From a virus, in IMG/VR virus record IMGVR_UViG_3300010396_000070, positions 1-39,923 of that record: a DNA stretch of 39,923 nucleotides. One strand, 5' to 3'. The first letter of the stretch is position 1; the number at the start of each line of letters is the position of its first letter. Positions 14,291 to 21,740 of this stretch are shown here, piece by piece. The notes beneath the pieces are model-generated. The model ran no database searches. It was not told where the DNA came from and was given only the letters and a program-made list of their open reading frames with translations. A program made the translations under genes and the position numbers.

Positions 14291-14390
14291 AGACATTTAT
14301 GTCTCTTTGCGATGTCTTCGCGATGTCCCCGGAAATTTTGTTTCCCATTCATGACAACGACTTAGTCCAAAATGTCTCCCAAAATGTCTC
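14291..14390. repeat. ATGTCYC repeat cluster B
   Basis: Palindrome AGACAT-tt-ATGTCT (14291-14304), then GATGTCTT (14311-14318), GATGTCCC (14322-14329) and two AATGTCTC copies 12 bp apart (14371-14378, 14383-14390). A consensus -35-like TTGACA follows at 14400-14405, but no clear -10. The non-coding position favours a protein-binding or origin function. Confidence 0.7.
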
Positions 14391-14665
14391 TTTTGTCTAT
14401 TGACATCACAGAAACGGGTGCCGCTCTATCGCCCGCGGACATGGAGCTACACGTGTGTCCGGGCGGCCAAGAACACCGGCCGACAGGGAGCGAGCCGACA
14501 AGGCGAGCGCTCCCGAGACACCGAGCAAGTCTCCCCAAGCCAACAAGGACCTCCGACGGAACTGATGGCTTTGGTGAGAGCCATGCTCGCGCGCCTTAAC
14601 GGCGCTTGCAATGCTCGATAAGCAAATACAATCCGACATTCCGACGGATAGTTTCCTGCAAAGCC
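14391..14665. other. Unresolved segment downstream of repeat cluster B
   Basis: Two overlapping plus frames are open here (14372-14599 and 14400-14621), but each gives Arg/Pro/Ser-rich, low-complexity protein in part of its length and neither has a ribosome site. The last 20 codons of the second (ELMALVRAMLARLNG) look most protein-like. It may hold one frameshifted small gene, or be non-coding. I assign no gene. Confidence 0.35.
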
Positions 14666-14713
14666 AAATTTAGAATCGTTTAGCCGGGAAGCTAAATTTA
14701 GTCCGAGAGCTAA
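14666..14713. repeat. AT-rich GCTAAAT repeats and hairpin
   Basis: Direct repeat AAATTTAG at 14666-14673 and 14694-14701, an inverted repeat TTTAGC-cgggaa-GCTAAA (14679-14696) and another GCTAAA at 14708-14713. A local AT-rich island in a GC-rich genome near the helicase fits an origin unwinding element or a regulator site; neither is shown. Confidence 0.5.
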
Positions 14714-14778
14714 ACAACCACCACCTTGCCAAGCCGCTTCCTTCTGTCACCACGCCGCGCGCGAAAGATTGGTCCGCT

Positions 14779-14892
14779 GTGACTTTTTGGGTATTTCATC
14801 CACTTCCGGACTGGCTTGCCATCGTGGTGACCTCGGGGTTCACGATCTACGGTATCGAGAACTGGATGCGTGGGCGCGGCTGGCCAAGGTGA
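14779..14892 (+). CDS. Small membrane peptide, 37 aa
   Basis: GTG-started frame: a hydrophobic, aromatic stretch TFWVFHPLPDWLAIVVTSGF then IYGIENWMRGRGW. It overlaps the next tiny frame by GTGA and heads a chain of six tightly coupled small genes. The ribosome site is weak and the frame is open upstream without another start, so the 5' end is uncertain. Function unknown. Confidence 0.45.
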   Translation: MTFWVFHPLPDWLAIVVTSGFTIYGIENWMRGRGWPR

Positions 14893-14930
14893 CGCACATC
14901 TTCGACAAACGAGACGAGCGAGCGAACTGA
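14889..14930 (+). CDS. 13-codon coupled micro-ORF
   Basis: GTG ACG CAC ... AAC TGA encodes 13 residues ending DKRDERAN. It starts in a GTGA overlap and ends in TGATG with the next gene. It may only pass ribosomes along, or be a real micropeptide. Confidence 0.3.
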   Translation: MTHIFDKRDERAN

Positions 14931-15112
14931 TGTCCGCCGAGATCATCTGCCTCGCCGATCGCCGGAAACCGCGCTACCCGCTTGCCGACCTGTGGCTGGC
15001 GAACCTGGCTCTCTTCGGGTTCGGATTTTTGTTTTTCGCGTGGGCGCCCGTTGGGAACGTCGAGCCCTTCGCCAAATCGCCCTACGTCGCGCCGGCCAAG
15101 GATCCGGCCTGA
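14930..15112 (+). CDS. Small membrane protein, 60 aa
   Basis: MSAEIICLADRRKPRYPLAD is a short basic N-terminus, then one membrane segment (LWLANLALFGFGFLFFAWAP) and a polar C-terminal tail (FAKSPYVAPAKDP), presumably periplasmic. TGATG junctions on both sides. Not recognised. Confidence 0.6.
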   Translation: MSAEIICLADRRKPRYPLADLWLANLALFGFGFLFFAWAPVGNVEPFAKSPYVAPAKDPA

Positions 15113-15258
15113 TGCCTCGATCCGACGACGTCTCGCCGGCTTTCGAACGATCACGGCGCGGCTACCGTCGCATGGTGGCCGGCCTTGTCGTGAGCGGCAT
15201 CGTCGTGCTGGCCGCGTGGGCCTTCGTCGCAGTGCACTTCATCGTCAAATTCTGGTAA
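15112..15258 (+). CDS. Small membrane protein, 48 aa
   Basis: About 20 charged residues (MPRSDDVSPAFERSRRGYRR) precede one membrane helix (MVAGLVVSGIVVLAAWAFVA) and a short tail HFIVKFW. TGATG with the upstream gene. Function unknown. Confidence 0.6.
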   Translation: MPRSDDVSPAFERSRRGYRRMVAGLVVSGIVVLAAWAFVAVHFIVKFW

Positions 15259-15263
15259 GCCGC

Positions 15264-15470
15264 ATGCCGCGCCAAGGCGACCCGACCGCGAGAGGCGACG
15301 AGATCGCGACCCGCGTTCGCGTCTGGTACGAGGCCAACCGCGAAAGTTGGTGGGATCGTCATTGCGGACCCGGCTGGCCTGTCGGTCCGGGAACTGATCG
15401 CAGCGGTGCGCACGCCGACGAATTCATTCTCCGGCTTGTGCAGGCCGTGCATGACGCGGAGAGCTTCTGA
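15264..15470 (+). CDS. Hypothetical protein, 68 aa
   Basis: Soluble in a run of membrane peptides: RVRVWYEANRESWWDRHCGP followed by Gly/Pro linker and helix ADEFILRLVQAVHDAESF. Trp-rich. ATG five bases after the previous stop; TGATG with the next gene. Not recognised. Confidence 0.6.
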   Translation: MPRQGDPTARGDEIATRVRVWYEANRESWWDRHCGPGWPVGPGTDRSGAHADEFILRLVQAVHDAESF

Positions 15471-15610
15471 TGCGAAACTTCGGCCTCCGCGACACCGCGC
15501 ACCGGTTCTGGCACGAAGGCGACCCTCATCAGCCCGAGGAAAATTGGGCGCTTGCCGTCATCGCCGCCACGGTCGCGATCGTTGTACTGGTCGGAATCTT
15601 CGTCGCGTGA
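15470..15610 (+). CDS. C-terminal membrane-anchored peptide, 46 aa
   Basis: A polar N-terminus (MRNFGLRDTAHRFWHEGDPH) followed by a C-terminal membrane helix (ALAVIAATVAIVVLVGIFVA), a tail-anchor layout. TGATG upstream, GTGA overlap downstream. Confidence 0.58.
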   Translation: MRNFGLRDTAHRFWHEGDPHQPEENWALAVIAATVAIVVLVGIFVA

Positions 15611-15906
15611 GCGACTGGTGGATGTCGACGAGATCGCCCACCCGCATGTTTCGGAAAGATTACGAGACCGCCGAGCTGGCTGCCGAGTTGAGATCGGCGA
15701 TCGGCGTCGATCCCGCGATCCTGGCTCTGCAAACCGGCGTCGGCGCCAACTGCATCAAGGCGTACCAGCGCAAGCTCGGCTTAAGGAAGATCACCGGCGG
15801 AAGCGGAAAATCATTCAGTCCAGTCAGTAGGCGTGCACCATGTCGGTCGAGCAGCAGTTTTCCGAAGGCCAGATTGTCGCGCTCAGGAGCGGCGGCCCGG
15901 GAATGA
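15607..15906 (+). CDS. Small DNA-binding-like protein, 99 aa
   Basis: GTG start by GTGA coupling; ATG 15622 and 15646 are alternatives. The core MFRKDYETAELAAELRSAIG then ILALQTGVGANCIKAYQRKL looks like an HTH in which the second helix (GVGANCIKAYQRKLGL) recognises DNA. The last 22 residues overlap the next gene and are Ser/Arg-rich, so a stop may have been lost or the overlap may be genuine. Confidence 0.55.
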   Translation: MSDWWMSTRSPTRMFRKDYETAELAAELRSAIGVDPAILALQTGVGANCIKAYQRKLGLRKITGGSGKSFSPVSRRAPCRSSSSFPKARLSRSGAAARE

Positions 15907-16178
15907 CCTCAGTCGGTTCTTACCGCGTCATCAACGATGGCCGGATAGTCGACTACCTCGTCAAATGCCTTTGGTTCGACGGCGATGACCGACTTCAGCG
16001 AGGCGATTTTCTTCAGTCGCAACTGGAAACTTCTGAACCAGGACGCCGTCGGCATCTGCACTTCCATCCGGGAGAAAGCCAGATTTTGACCGCAGCGGGC
16101 GACCTCGTTTTGATAGAGCCCGTTGCCGTCGCAGCAGAGCGAATAGCCCGTCAATTGAAGGTTACCGACATAGTCTAG
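15840..16178 (+). CDS. YodC/DUF2158-family small protein
   Basis: 112 aa. The N-terminal 60 residues match the YodC-like (DUF2158) pattern, FSEGQIVALRSGGPGMT and later VKCLWFDGDDRLQRGDFLQS, i.e. GdvV.LkSGGP.MTV..... C.WF......f. The C-terminal 45 residues (beta-like GESQILTAAGDLVLIEP) are extra. The family is a small beta-barrel of unknown role. Last gene before the hairpin at 16253. Confidence 0.72.
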   Translation: MSVEQQFSEGQIVALRSGGPGMTSVGSYRVINDGRIVDYLVKCLWFDGDDRLQRGDFLQSQLETSEPGRRRHLHFHPGESQILTAAGDLVLIEPVAVAAERIARQLKVTDIV

Positions 16179-16252
16179 CGAGTGCGCGCAGCGGCACGCC
16201 ACGCCCTACCGTGGCCTGCCCGTCGTAGGCGGATGAAAGCTGCGCAATCACT

Positions 16253-16290
16253 GCGGCCGTTCCCTCACCCGGAGCGGCCGCTTTCATTTC
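16253..16290 (+). terminator. Rho-independent-type terminator or attenuator
   Basis: GCGGCCGTTCC (16253-16263) and GGAGCGGCCGC (16271-16281) form an 11-bp stem with one G-U pair around a 7-base loop, followed by TTTCATTTC. It would end early right transcription before the CspA/terminase genes. No promoter fits in the 17 bases before the next start codon, so late transcription must read through or start upstream. Confidence 0.65.
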
Positions 16291-16307
16291 AGTCAGTGGA
16301 GTACGCC

Positions 16308-16502
16308 GTGGATTATCTTTTGCAGTTCTTCAGCTACGACCATCTGCCTCCGCATCTCGCCGAGGTCAGCGCTCCTTTCCACGACATCGCACAGATGATC
16401 GTGACAACCCTTCCGCAAAATCCGGAGCGCACCGTGGCGTTGCGCAAACTGCTCGAAGCCAAAGATTGTGCTGTTCGTGCGAAGCTGTTCAAGGCGGCCT
16501 GA
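16308..16502 (+). CDS. Small hypothetical protein, 64 aa
   Basis: GTG 16308 has GGAG seven bases upstream, which decides it over GTG 16182 and ATG 16233, both of which would place the terminator hairpin inside coding sequence. The protein is helical: DYLLQFFSYDHLPPHLAEVS, FHDIAQMIVTTLPQ and ERTVALRKLLEAKDCAVRA. This pattern (helix, ...NPER..ALRKLLEAKDcAVRA) is common in phage proteins just before the terminase genes. Function unknown. Confidence 0.7.
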   Translation: MDYLLQFFSYDHLPPHLAEVSAPFHDIAQMIVTTLPQNPERTVALRKLLEAKDCAVRAKLFKAA

Positions 16503-16505
16503 GCC

Positions 16506-16739
16506 ATGTCGCGTATGCAAGGCAAAGTAAAATTCTTCCAGGATGATCGCGGCTTCGGTTTTATTTTGTCGGATGCAGGCCCGGAATACTTCGTCCACCG
16601 CACCGATCTCGAGGCACCCGGCCGCTGCAACGACGACGGCCGTCTCACGCTTTCTCCCGACGAGCGCGTCAGCTTCGAGGTCGTCGACAACCCGCGCAAG
16701 GGCAACGGCAAGAAGGCCGCGCGCGTTCAGGTGATCTGA
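16506..16739 (+). CDS. Cold-shock (CspA-like) protein
   Basis: 77 aa single cold-shock domain. GKVKFFQDDRGFGFILSDAG contains RNP1 (RGFGFI) and YFVHRTD is RNP2; C-terminal RVSFEVVDNPRKGNGKKAAR completes the OB fold. Such proteins bind single-stranded RNA/DNA and can melt hairpins and act as transcription antiterminators. Being encoded 216 bases past the strong hairpin is suggestive. Coupled to the small terminase by TGATG. Confidence 0.9.
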   Translation: MSRMQGKVKFFQDDRGFGFILSDAGPEYFVHRTDLEAPGRCNDDGRLTLSPDERVSFEVVDNPRKGNGKKAARVQVI

Positions 16740-17191
16740 TGGCCATCGGCCGCCCACCCGCCGATATTGATCTGGCACATTTCAAAAAGCTCTGCGCCTA
16801 CCACTTCACCGTCGAAGAGATGGCGGCGGCACTCAACCTCTCCAAGCGGACGCTGCTGCGCAAGATCAGGGAAGATCCCTGGAAAACGCTCTGGGATGAC
16901 GGCGAGGCCAACGGCCGCGCGCTCGTGAAACGCCGCGGCTTCGAATTCATGGCGAGGGATGACGCTGTCGGAGAGAGGGCCTGGGAACATCAAACCAAGA
17001 TGATCCTGAAGTTCTCGGAAAAGCAGAACGTGGAGCTGACCGGCAAGAATGGCGGGCCGGTCCAAACGATCGACCTCAGTAAGCTGACCAATGACCAGAT
17101 CGACCAGCTTGAACGCATTGCTTCCGCGCTTGCCGCCGCCGGCGGACTTGCTGGTGGCAATACACCAGGAGCGGGCGAGGCGGGAGGCTAA
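16739..17191 (+). CDS. terS: Terminase small subunit-like protein
   Basis: 150 aa. Starts MAIGRPPADIDLAHFKKLCA and has an HTH FTVEEMAAALNLSKRTLLRK for pac/cos recognition, a central helical oligomerisation-type region (EHQTKMILKFSEKQNVELTG) and a Gly/Ala-rich C-terminal tail. It overlaps the large terminase as in most tailed phages. Role: recognise phage DNA and load the motor. Identity rests on HTH plus position. Confidence 0.72.
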   Translation: MAIGRPPADIDLAHFKKLCAYHFTVEEMAAALNLSKRTLLRKIREDPWKTLWDDGEANGRALVKRRGFEFMARDDAVGERAWEHQTKMILKFSEKQNVELTGKNGGPVQTIDLSKLTNDQIDQLERIASALAAAGGLAGGNTPGAGEAGG

Positions 17192-18740
17192 AAGCCAGGA
17201 GGGCGGCTGGAAGGCAGAGAAGGCGCGTTGTGCCGCCGACATCCTGCACTGGTTCGATTCCTGGGTGTGGACTTACGATCCGCGCCTGATCGGCAAGCCC
17301 GGCGGAGCATTTCTTCAGTTCAAACTATGGCCGCGCCAGCGCGAGATGGTGGTCTGGCTGAAAAGCCGGATCGACGGCAGCGCCGAGGGATTGATCGAGA
17401 AAAGCCGCGACGTCGGGGCTTCGTACATATGCGCGGCGGTCTCGCTGTGGTTCTGGCTATATCAACCTGGCTTCAAGGCCACGTTCGGTTCGCTCAGCGT
17501 CGACGACGTCGACAAGAAGGACAATCCGGACAGCCTGTTCGAGAAGCTGCGGATCATGCTGCATCGGTTACCTGCCGAGCTCCTGCCGGAAGGTTTTAGT
17601 CGCGGTCAGCACGACAACTACATGCGGATCGTCAACCCGGAAAACGGATCGACGATCACCGGTGAAGGCGGCCAGAACATGGGCCGTGGCGGGCGATCGA
17701 CGGTCTACTTCCTCGACGAGGCGGCACGCATCCCAAACGCCGACCAAGTCGAGAAGGCGCTGTCCGGCAACACCGAATGCGTGGTGTGGGTTTCTTCCGT
17801 CAACGGCATGGGCAATCTCTTTGCCCGCAAGCGGCATTCGATCCTGAAACCGGAACAAATCTTTCGTTTGCACTGGCGCGACGATCCCCGCAAAACCGAG
17901 GAATGGGCGCAAGCCAAACAGGCCAGCTTCTCCGATCCCACGACATGGGCGTCCGAATTCGATATCGATTACACGGCATCCGTCGAGGGTGTCTGCATTC
18001 CCGCGGCCTGGGTTGAGAGCGCCAAGCGGATCCAGCGCTTTGAGCCGAAGATTGCGGTTTCAGCCTTTGCCGTGCTGGGCGGCGACGTCGGCGCCGGCAA
18101 AGCCAAATCCATCTCTATCGTTCGATCCGGAGCGGTCGTCCATACTCCGAAATCCCGCGGCGAGCCTGATACCACCGACACCGCGCTTTGGATGCTCGAC
18201 ATCGCGCGCGACAGTGCGGTCAAGCGCCTGAACTTCGATGCGCCTGGCGTCGGCGCCGGCGTCTCCTCGACGCTTATGAAGAACCCGATCGCTGGTCTTA
18301 CGATCGCGCCCGTCAATACCGGATTGCCGCCTTCGGAACGGATGTGGCCCGATGGCCGCACGTCGGAGGAAATGTTCGGCAATCTCAAGGCCGAAATCTG
18401 GTGGCTCTGCCGTACCGCGTTACAGCGAACCCACGAACACATGCTGTTCATCGAGGGCAAGCCGGGCGGTCAGCGGCATGCCGCGACCGATCTTCTCGCG
18501 CTGCCGAGCGGCGACCAGGACAGCGATGCTCTTTGCCTTCAGCTCTCGCTTGTGAAGTGGGAACGAAACGAAAAGGGCAAGATCGTCATCGAGAAAAAAG
18601 AATCGCTTCGGCGCCGCGGTATTTCGAGCCCGGACTATGCCGATGCGCTGGTGCTGACATTTGCCGAGCCGGATGAGGTCCCAATGGTTATCTCTCCGGA
18701 ATTCGCGGCCGAATTCGCCGCGCTGACACGCCGCCGCTGA
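17091..18740 (+). CDS. terL: Terminase large subunit
   Basis: 549 aa from ATG 17091, which lies within the small-subunit gene in another frame; GTG 17154 (528 aa) is an equal alternative. ATPase: LIEKSRDVGASY is the Walker-A-like motif (103-112) and TVYFLDEAARI Walker B plus catalytic Glu (204-212), with WVSSVNGMGN as coupling motif. Nuclease: GGDVGAGKAKSI (D332) and later SPDYADALVLTF. The motor packages DNA through the portal and cuts concatemers. The protein lies directly before the portal gene and ends with TGATG. Confidence 0.93.
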   Translation: MTRSTSLNALLPRLPPPADLLVAIHQERARREAKSQEGGWKAEKARCAADILHWFDSWVWTYDPRLIGKPGGAFLQFKLWPRQREMVVWLKSRIDGSAEGLIEKSRDVGASYICAAVSLWFWLYQPGFKATFGSLSVDDVDKKDNPDSLFEKLRIMLHRLPAELLPEGFSRGQHDNYMRIVNPENGSTITGEGGQNMGRGGRSTVYFLDEAARIPNADQVEKALSGNTECVVWVSSVNGMGNLFARKRHSILKPEQIFRLHWRDDPRKTEEWAQAKQASFSDPTTWASEFDIDYTASVEGVCIPAAWVESAKRIQRFEPKIAVSAFAVLGGDVGAGKAKSISIVRSGAVVHTPKSRGEPDTTDTALWMLDIARDSAVKRLNFDAPGVGAGVSSTLMKNPIAGLTIAPVNTGLPPSERMWPDGRTSEEMFGNLKAEIWWLCRTALQRTHEHMLFIEGKPGGQRHAATDLLALPSGDQDSDALCLQLSLVKWERNEKGKIVIEKKESLRRRGISSPDYADALVLTFAEPDEVPMVISPEFAAEFAALTRRR

Positions 18741-20287
18741 TGTCGATCTTGTCATGGTTCAAGCGAGCATCGATTGCACCGGTGCCGGTTGCTGCCGCAC
18801 CTGCAAAACCGAAAGATGACCCCTTCAGCGTCCGCTCACTCGAGGCCGTGCTCGCCTTCGTCAAGGGCGCCAAGGATCAACCGAATCGCATCCGCTCGCT
18901 GAAACTACCGGAGCCGTTCCCCGGTGTTTCGCCATCGGGCGCGCCGAAGATGGCAATGGACGGCCAGATCACGGCCGTCATGAGGTTCGGCGAAGCCCAG
19001 CAATGGGACGGCTACGGCTTCATGGGTTATGCCCTGTTGTCCGATCTCGCCCAGATACCGGAGTTTCGCAGGCCATCGGAGATCATCGCCGAGGAAATGA
19101 CCCGCAAGTGGGTCAAGATCATCTCGACCAGCGAAGAAGACAAAACCGAGAAGATCAAGGAGATCGAGGCCGAGCTGAAGCGGTTCGGCGTCCAGGAGAG
19201 CTTCCGCAAGGCCTTCGAGATCGACGAGTTCTTCGGCGTCGGCAAAATCTATATAGACTTCGGCAAGAACGTCGACCGGATGTCGCCGCTGGTGCTGGAA
19301 GGAAATATCGAAAAGGACAGCCTTGTCGGCATCCGCGTCATCGAGCCGATCTGGTGCTACCCGAACAACTACAACACCAGCGATCCGACAGTGCCGGATT
19401 TCTATCGTCCTCAGACCTGGTATCTGCTCGGCACCGAGACACACTCGAGCCGGCTATTGGATTTCATCTCGCGTCCGGTGCCGGACATCCTGAAGCCCGC
19501 CTATATGTTCGGTGGTATTTCGCTGACGCAGTTGATGCAGCCCTATGTCGAGAACTGGCTGCGGACCCGGCAGTCGGTTTCCAACATCACGCACAATTTC
19601 TCGACGATGATGCTGCTCACCGACATGAGCCAGATGATGCTGCCCGGCGGCGCACAATCGCTGGCGCTGCGTGGACAGGTCTACAATACCAGCCGCGACA
19701 ACCTCGGCCTCTTCATCGCCGACAAGAACAAGGAAGATCTCAAGAACGTAGCCGCACCGCTCGGCAGCCTCGATGCACTGCAGGCACAGGCGCAGGAGCA
19801 GATGGCCTCGATTGCCGGTATCCCGCTGGTCAAGATGTTCGGCATCCAGCCCACGGGCCTCAACGCATCGAGCGACGGCGAAATCCGGGTGTTCTACGAT
19901 TCGATCGAATCGAAGCAGGAGCGGATCGGAACGCCCAACCTGCGGACGCTGCTCAACGTCATCCAGATGAACAAATACGGCGCGATCGATCCCGATATCA
20001 CCTTCAAATGGGAACCGCTCTGGTCGCTCGACGAGAAGGCGCTAGCCGAGGTCCGCAAGATCGATGCCGAGACCGATTGCGCCTATGTCGACCACGGCAT
20101 CCTGAGCGAGGAAGAGGTCAGAGCCACGGTCGCGGGCGAGGAAAACAGCCGCTACGCCTCGATCGAGGTCGAGGACCTGCCGGAATTGCCCGATGAAGAT
20201 GACGATGATGCTGGCGGCGAGGATGTGCCGGAGCGCGATGCTCCGGACGCAAAGCTAGCCCACGCCGGCGAAAAGAAGGTAGCGTGA
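18740..20287 (+). CDS. DUF1073-type portal protein
   Basis: 515 aa. DUF1073 (listed by some databases as the Acb1-family N-terminal region) is the portal of many myoviruses. Seen: YGFMGYALLSDLAQIPEFRR, the IIAEEMTRKWVKI segment, LVGIRVIEPIWCYPNNYN, GQVYNTSRDNLGLFIADKN and MASIAGIPLVKMFGIQPTGL followed by SSDGEIR, which are family hallmarks. The C-terminus is acidic (DEDDDDAGGED). It forms the dodecameric ring at the capsid vertex. The family name should not be read as evidence of anti-CBASS activity here; I see no phosphoesterase H-x-T/H-x-S pair. Confidence 0.88.
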   Translation: MSILSWFKRASIAPVPVAAAPAKPKDDPFSVRSLEAVLAFVKGAKDQPNRIRSLKLPEPFPGVSPSGAPKMAMDGQITAVMRFGEAQQWDGYGFMGYALLSDLAQIPEFRRPSEIIAEEMTRKWVKIISTSEEDKTEKIKEIEAELKRFGVQESFRKAFEIDEFFGVGKIYIDFGKNVDRMSPLVLEGNIEKDSLVGIRVIEPIWCYPNNYNTSDPTVPDFYRPQTWYLLGTETHSSRLLDFISRPVPDILKPAYMFGGISLTQLMQPYVENWLRTRQSVSNITHNFSTMMLLTDMSQMMLPGGAQSLALRGQVYNTSRDNLGLFIADKNKEDLKNVAAPLGSLDALQAQAQEQMASIAGIPLVKMFGIQPTGLNASSDGEIRVFYDSIESKQERIGTPNLRTLLNVIQMNKYGAIDPDITFKWEPLWSLDEKALAEVRKIDAETDCAYVDHGILSEEEVRATVAGEENSRYASIEVEDLPELPDEDDDDAGGEDVPERDAPDAKLAHAGEKKVA

Positions 20288-20322
20288 AACCGAATTGAAA
20301 CATTCGGTTGCTATCACGCGGC

Positions 20323-20628
20323 ATGATCGATTTCACGCTTGCGGAACTGCTGACAGGTCTCGACCTTTCGGATACTATCGGCGACATGACCGACAATCTC
20401 ATCACTCTGCAGTCCTCCGGAAGGCTTGTTCTCAATGGCGAGCCGCTAGAGACAGATGCCTCGTTCCGCTCGCGCATTTTCCAAGTCGCAACAACCAACG
20501 ACTGGCAGACCGCCAACGCTTACGAACTTGACGCCATCGGCATGCGGCATGGGTTAATTCGGGATGGCTACTTCTACGAAGCGGTCGAAATTTCGGCTGA
20601 AAGCCCGGCCGAAAAACCCGAACGATAA
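20323..20628 (+). CDS. Hypothetical protein between portal and minor head gene, 101 aa
   Basis: MIDFTLAELLTGLDLSDTIG then TDNLITLQSSGRLVLNGEPL and a C-terminal helical part overlapping the next gene by 65 bases. It may act as a head accessory protein. Not recognised. Confidence 0.55.
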   Translation: MIDFTLAELLTGLDLSDTIGDMTDNLITLQSSGRLVLNGEPLETDASFRSRIFQVATTNDWQTANAYELDAIGMRHGLIRDGYFYEAVEISAESPAEKPER

Positions 20629-21400
20629 GATTCTCCGGCCCGTCAGGCCGAACGCCGGGATCACGGCGGCCTATCGCAAGAAGCTCGACGCGCTGATCGA
20701 GGAAATGGCGAACAGCGTCGATTACTGGTTGCAGGCTTCCTACAAAGCCAACGAGCCGCGCGTAGCCTCCGACGAATTGCCCGCTTCCGCACTCCGCGCC
20801 GCGATCCGCAAGCTGACGGCAAGGTGGCAACGGCGCTTTAACGACGCCGCACCGAAGCTGGCCGATTACTTCGCGACCGCCGTCGAGAAGCGGTCTTCGA
20901 CGGTGCTCAAGAACATCCTGAAGGAAGCCGGTCTGACGGTCGAATTCAGGATGACCAATGCGCAACAGGATATTTTGCGCGCCACGATCCAGGCTAACGT
21001 CGAGCTCATCAAGTCGATTCCGGCACAATACCTGACGCAGGTGCAGGGCTCGGTGATGCGCTCGGTGCAGACCGGCCGCGATCTCGGCACGCTGGCGAAA
21101 GAGTTGCAGGAGCATCACGGCGTAACGCGCCGGAGAGCGGCGTTCATTGCCAGGTCGCAGAACAACATGGCTACGAGTTCGATGGATCGTGCGCGTCGCC
21201 TTGAACTAGGTCTCGACGAAAGTCAGTGGATGCACTCCGGCGGTGGTAAGCATCCCAGACCGACTCACGTCGCGATGAGCGGCAAGCGCTTTAAGACAGA
21301 GCAAGGAATGTGGGACCCTGCTGTGAAGCGCTACGTCTTCGCTGGTGTCGAGCCTGGGTGTCGCTGCGTAAGCCGTGCGGTTGTAAAGGGTTTCTCATGA
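20564..21400 (+). CDS. Minor head (Mu gpF / SPP1 gp7-like) morphogenesis protein
   Basis: 278 aa. A basic, helical N-terminal region (KARPKNPNDKILRPVRPNAG) leads to LGTLAKELQEHHGVTRRRAA and FIARSQNNMATSSMDRARRL, then the family C-terminal WMHSGGGKHPRPTHVAMSG with GVEPGCRCVSRAV, where His and Cys residues probably bind metal. Minor head proteins connect portal and procapsid and are encoded right after the portal. The start codon is the first of several possible. Confidence 0.85.
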   Translation: MATSTKRSKFRLKARPKNPNDKILRPVRPNAGITAAYRKKLDALIEEMANSVDYWLQASYKANEPRVASDELPASALRAAIRKLTARWQRRFNDAAPKLADYFATAVEKRSSTVLKNILKEAGLTVEFRMTNAQQDILRATIQANVELIKSIPAQYLTQVQGSVMRSVQTGRDLGTLAKELQEHHGVTRRRAAFIARSQNNMATSSMDRARRLELGLDESQWMHSGGGKHPRPTHVAMSGKRFKTEQGMWDPAVKRYVFAGVEPGCRCVSRAVVKGFS

Positions 21401-21717
21401 GCGATGCGAAAGTAAAATTCCATCGTCTCGACGATCTTGATGCTGCCATTGGGGTAGAACAAACCTTCAGCTTCAATTGCCCGAAGTATGATCGCCGATG
21501 TTTCGGTCTCGTGATCGTCGGGAAGACTGACCTGAAGCGCGATCCGCAAGGACAAAACGGCGGCATCGCGCAATGGGAGTGGGACGGCAATCGCGAGAAG
21601 CCCACATTCACGCCGTCGATTAATTGCGGCAAGTGCTGGCACGGATACATTCGAAATGGCCGCGCCGTTGATTGCCAGAGCAAAGACGAGCCAGAAATTT
21701 CTAGAGTCCGAACCTAA
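21397..21717 (+). CDS. DUF6527-like protein
   Basis: 106 aa, ATG in an ATGA overlap. FSFNCPKYDRRCFGLVIVGK, QWEWDGNREKPTFTPSINCG and CWHGYIRNGRAVDCQSKDE match the f.cP.....c.l.i....g..aW.wng....PTftPSi....C.HgyIrnG pattern of DUF6527. Conserved Cys/His suggest a metal-bound beta fold. It is often found in phage head-tail modules; role unknown. Confidence 0.75.
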   Translation: MSDAKVKFHRLDDLDAAIGVEQTFSFNCPKYDRRCFGLVIVGKTDLKRDPQGQNGGIAQWEWDGNREKPTFTPSINCGKCWHGYIRNGRAVDCQSKDEPEISRVRT

Positions 21718-21740
21718 CCACCAACCAAGGAACAGTACCG

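Noticed and set aside
14406-14946. Minus-strand frames at 14406-14639 and 14710-14946
   Set aside because: Low-complexity, without ribosome sites, and opposite a chain of coupled plus-strand starts.
16182-16307. N-terminal extension of the small gene ending at 16502 from GTG 16182
   Set aside because: It would translate through a strong terminator hairpin, and GTG 16308 has a far better ribosome site.
19003-20196. 397-codon plus frame inside the portal gene
   Set aside because: Arg/Gln-rich shadow in another frame; the DUF1073 portal explains the region.
18740-20287. Anti-CBASS (Acb1) activity for the portal-family protein
   Set aside because: The database family name covers portals; no paired H-x-T/S phosphoesterase motifs were seen, and position is that of a portal.
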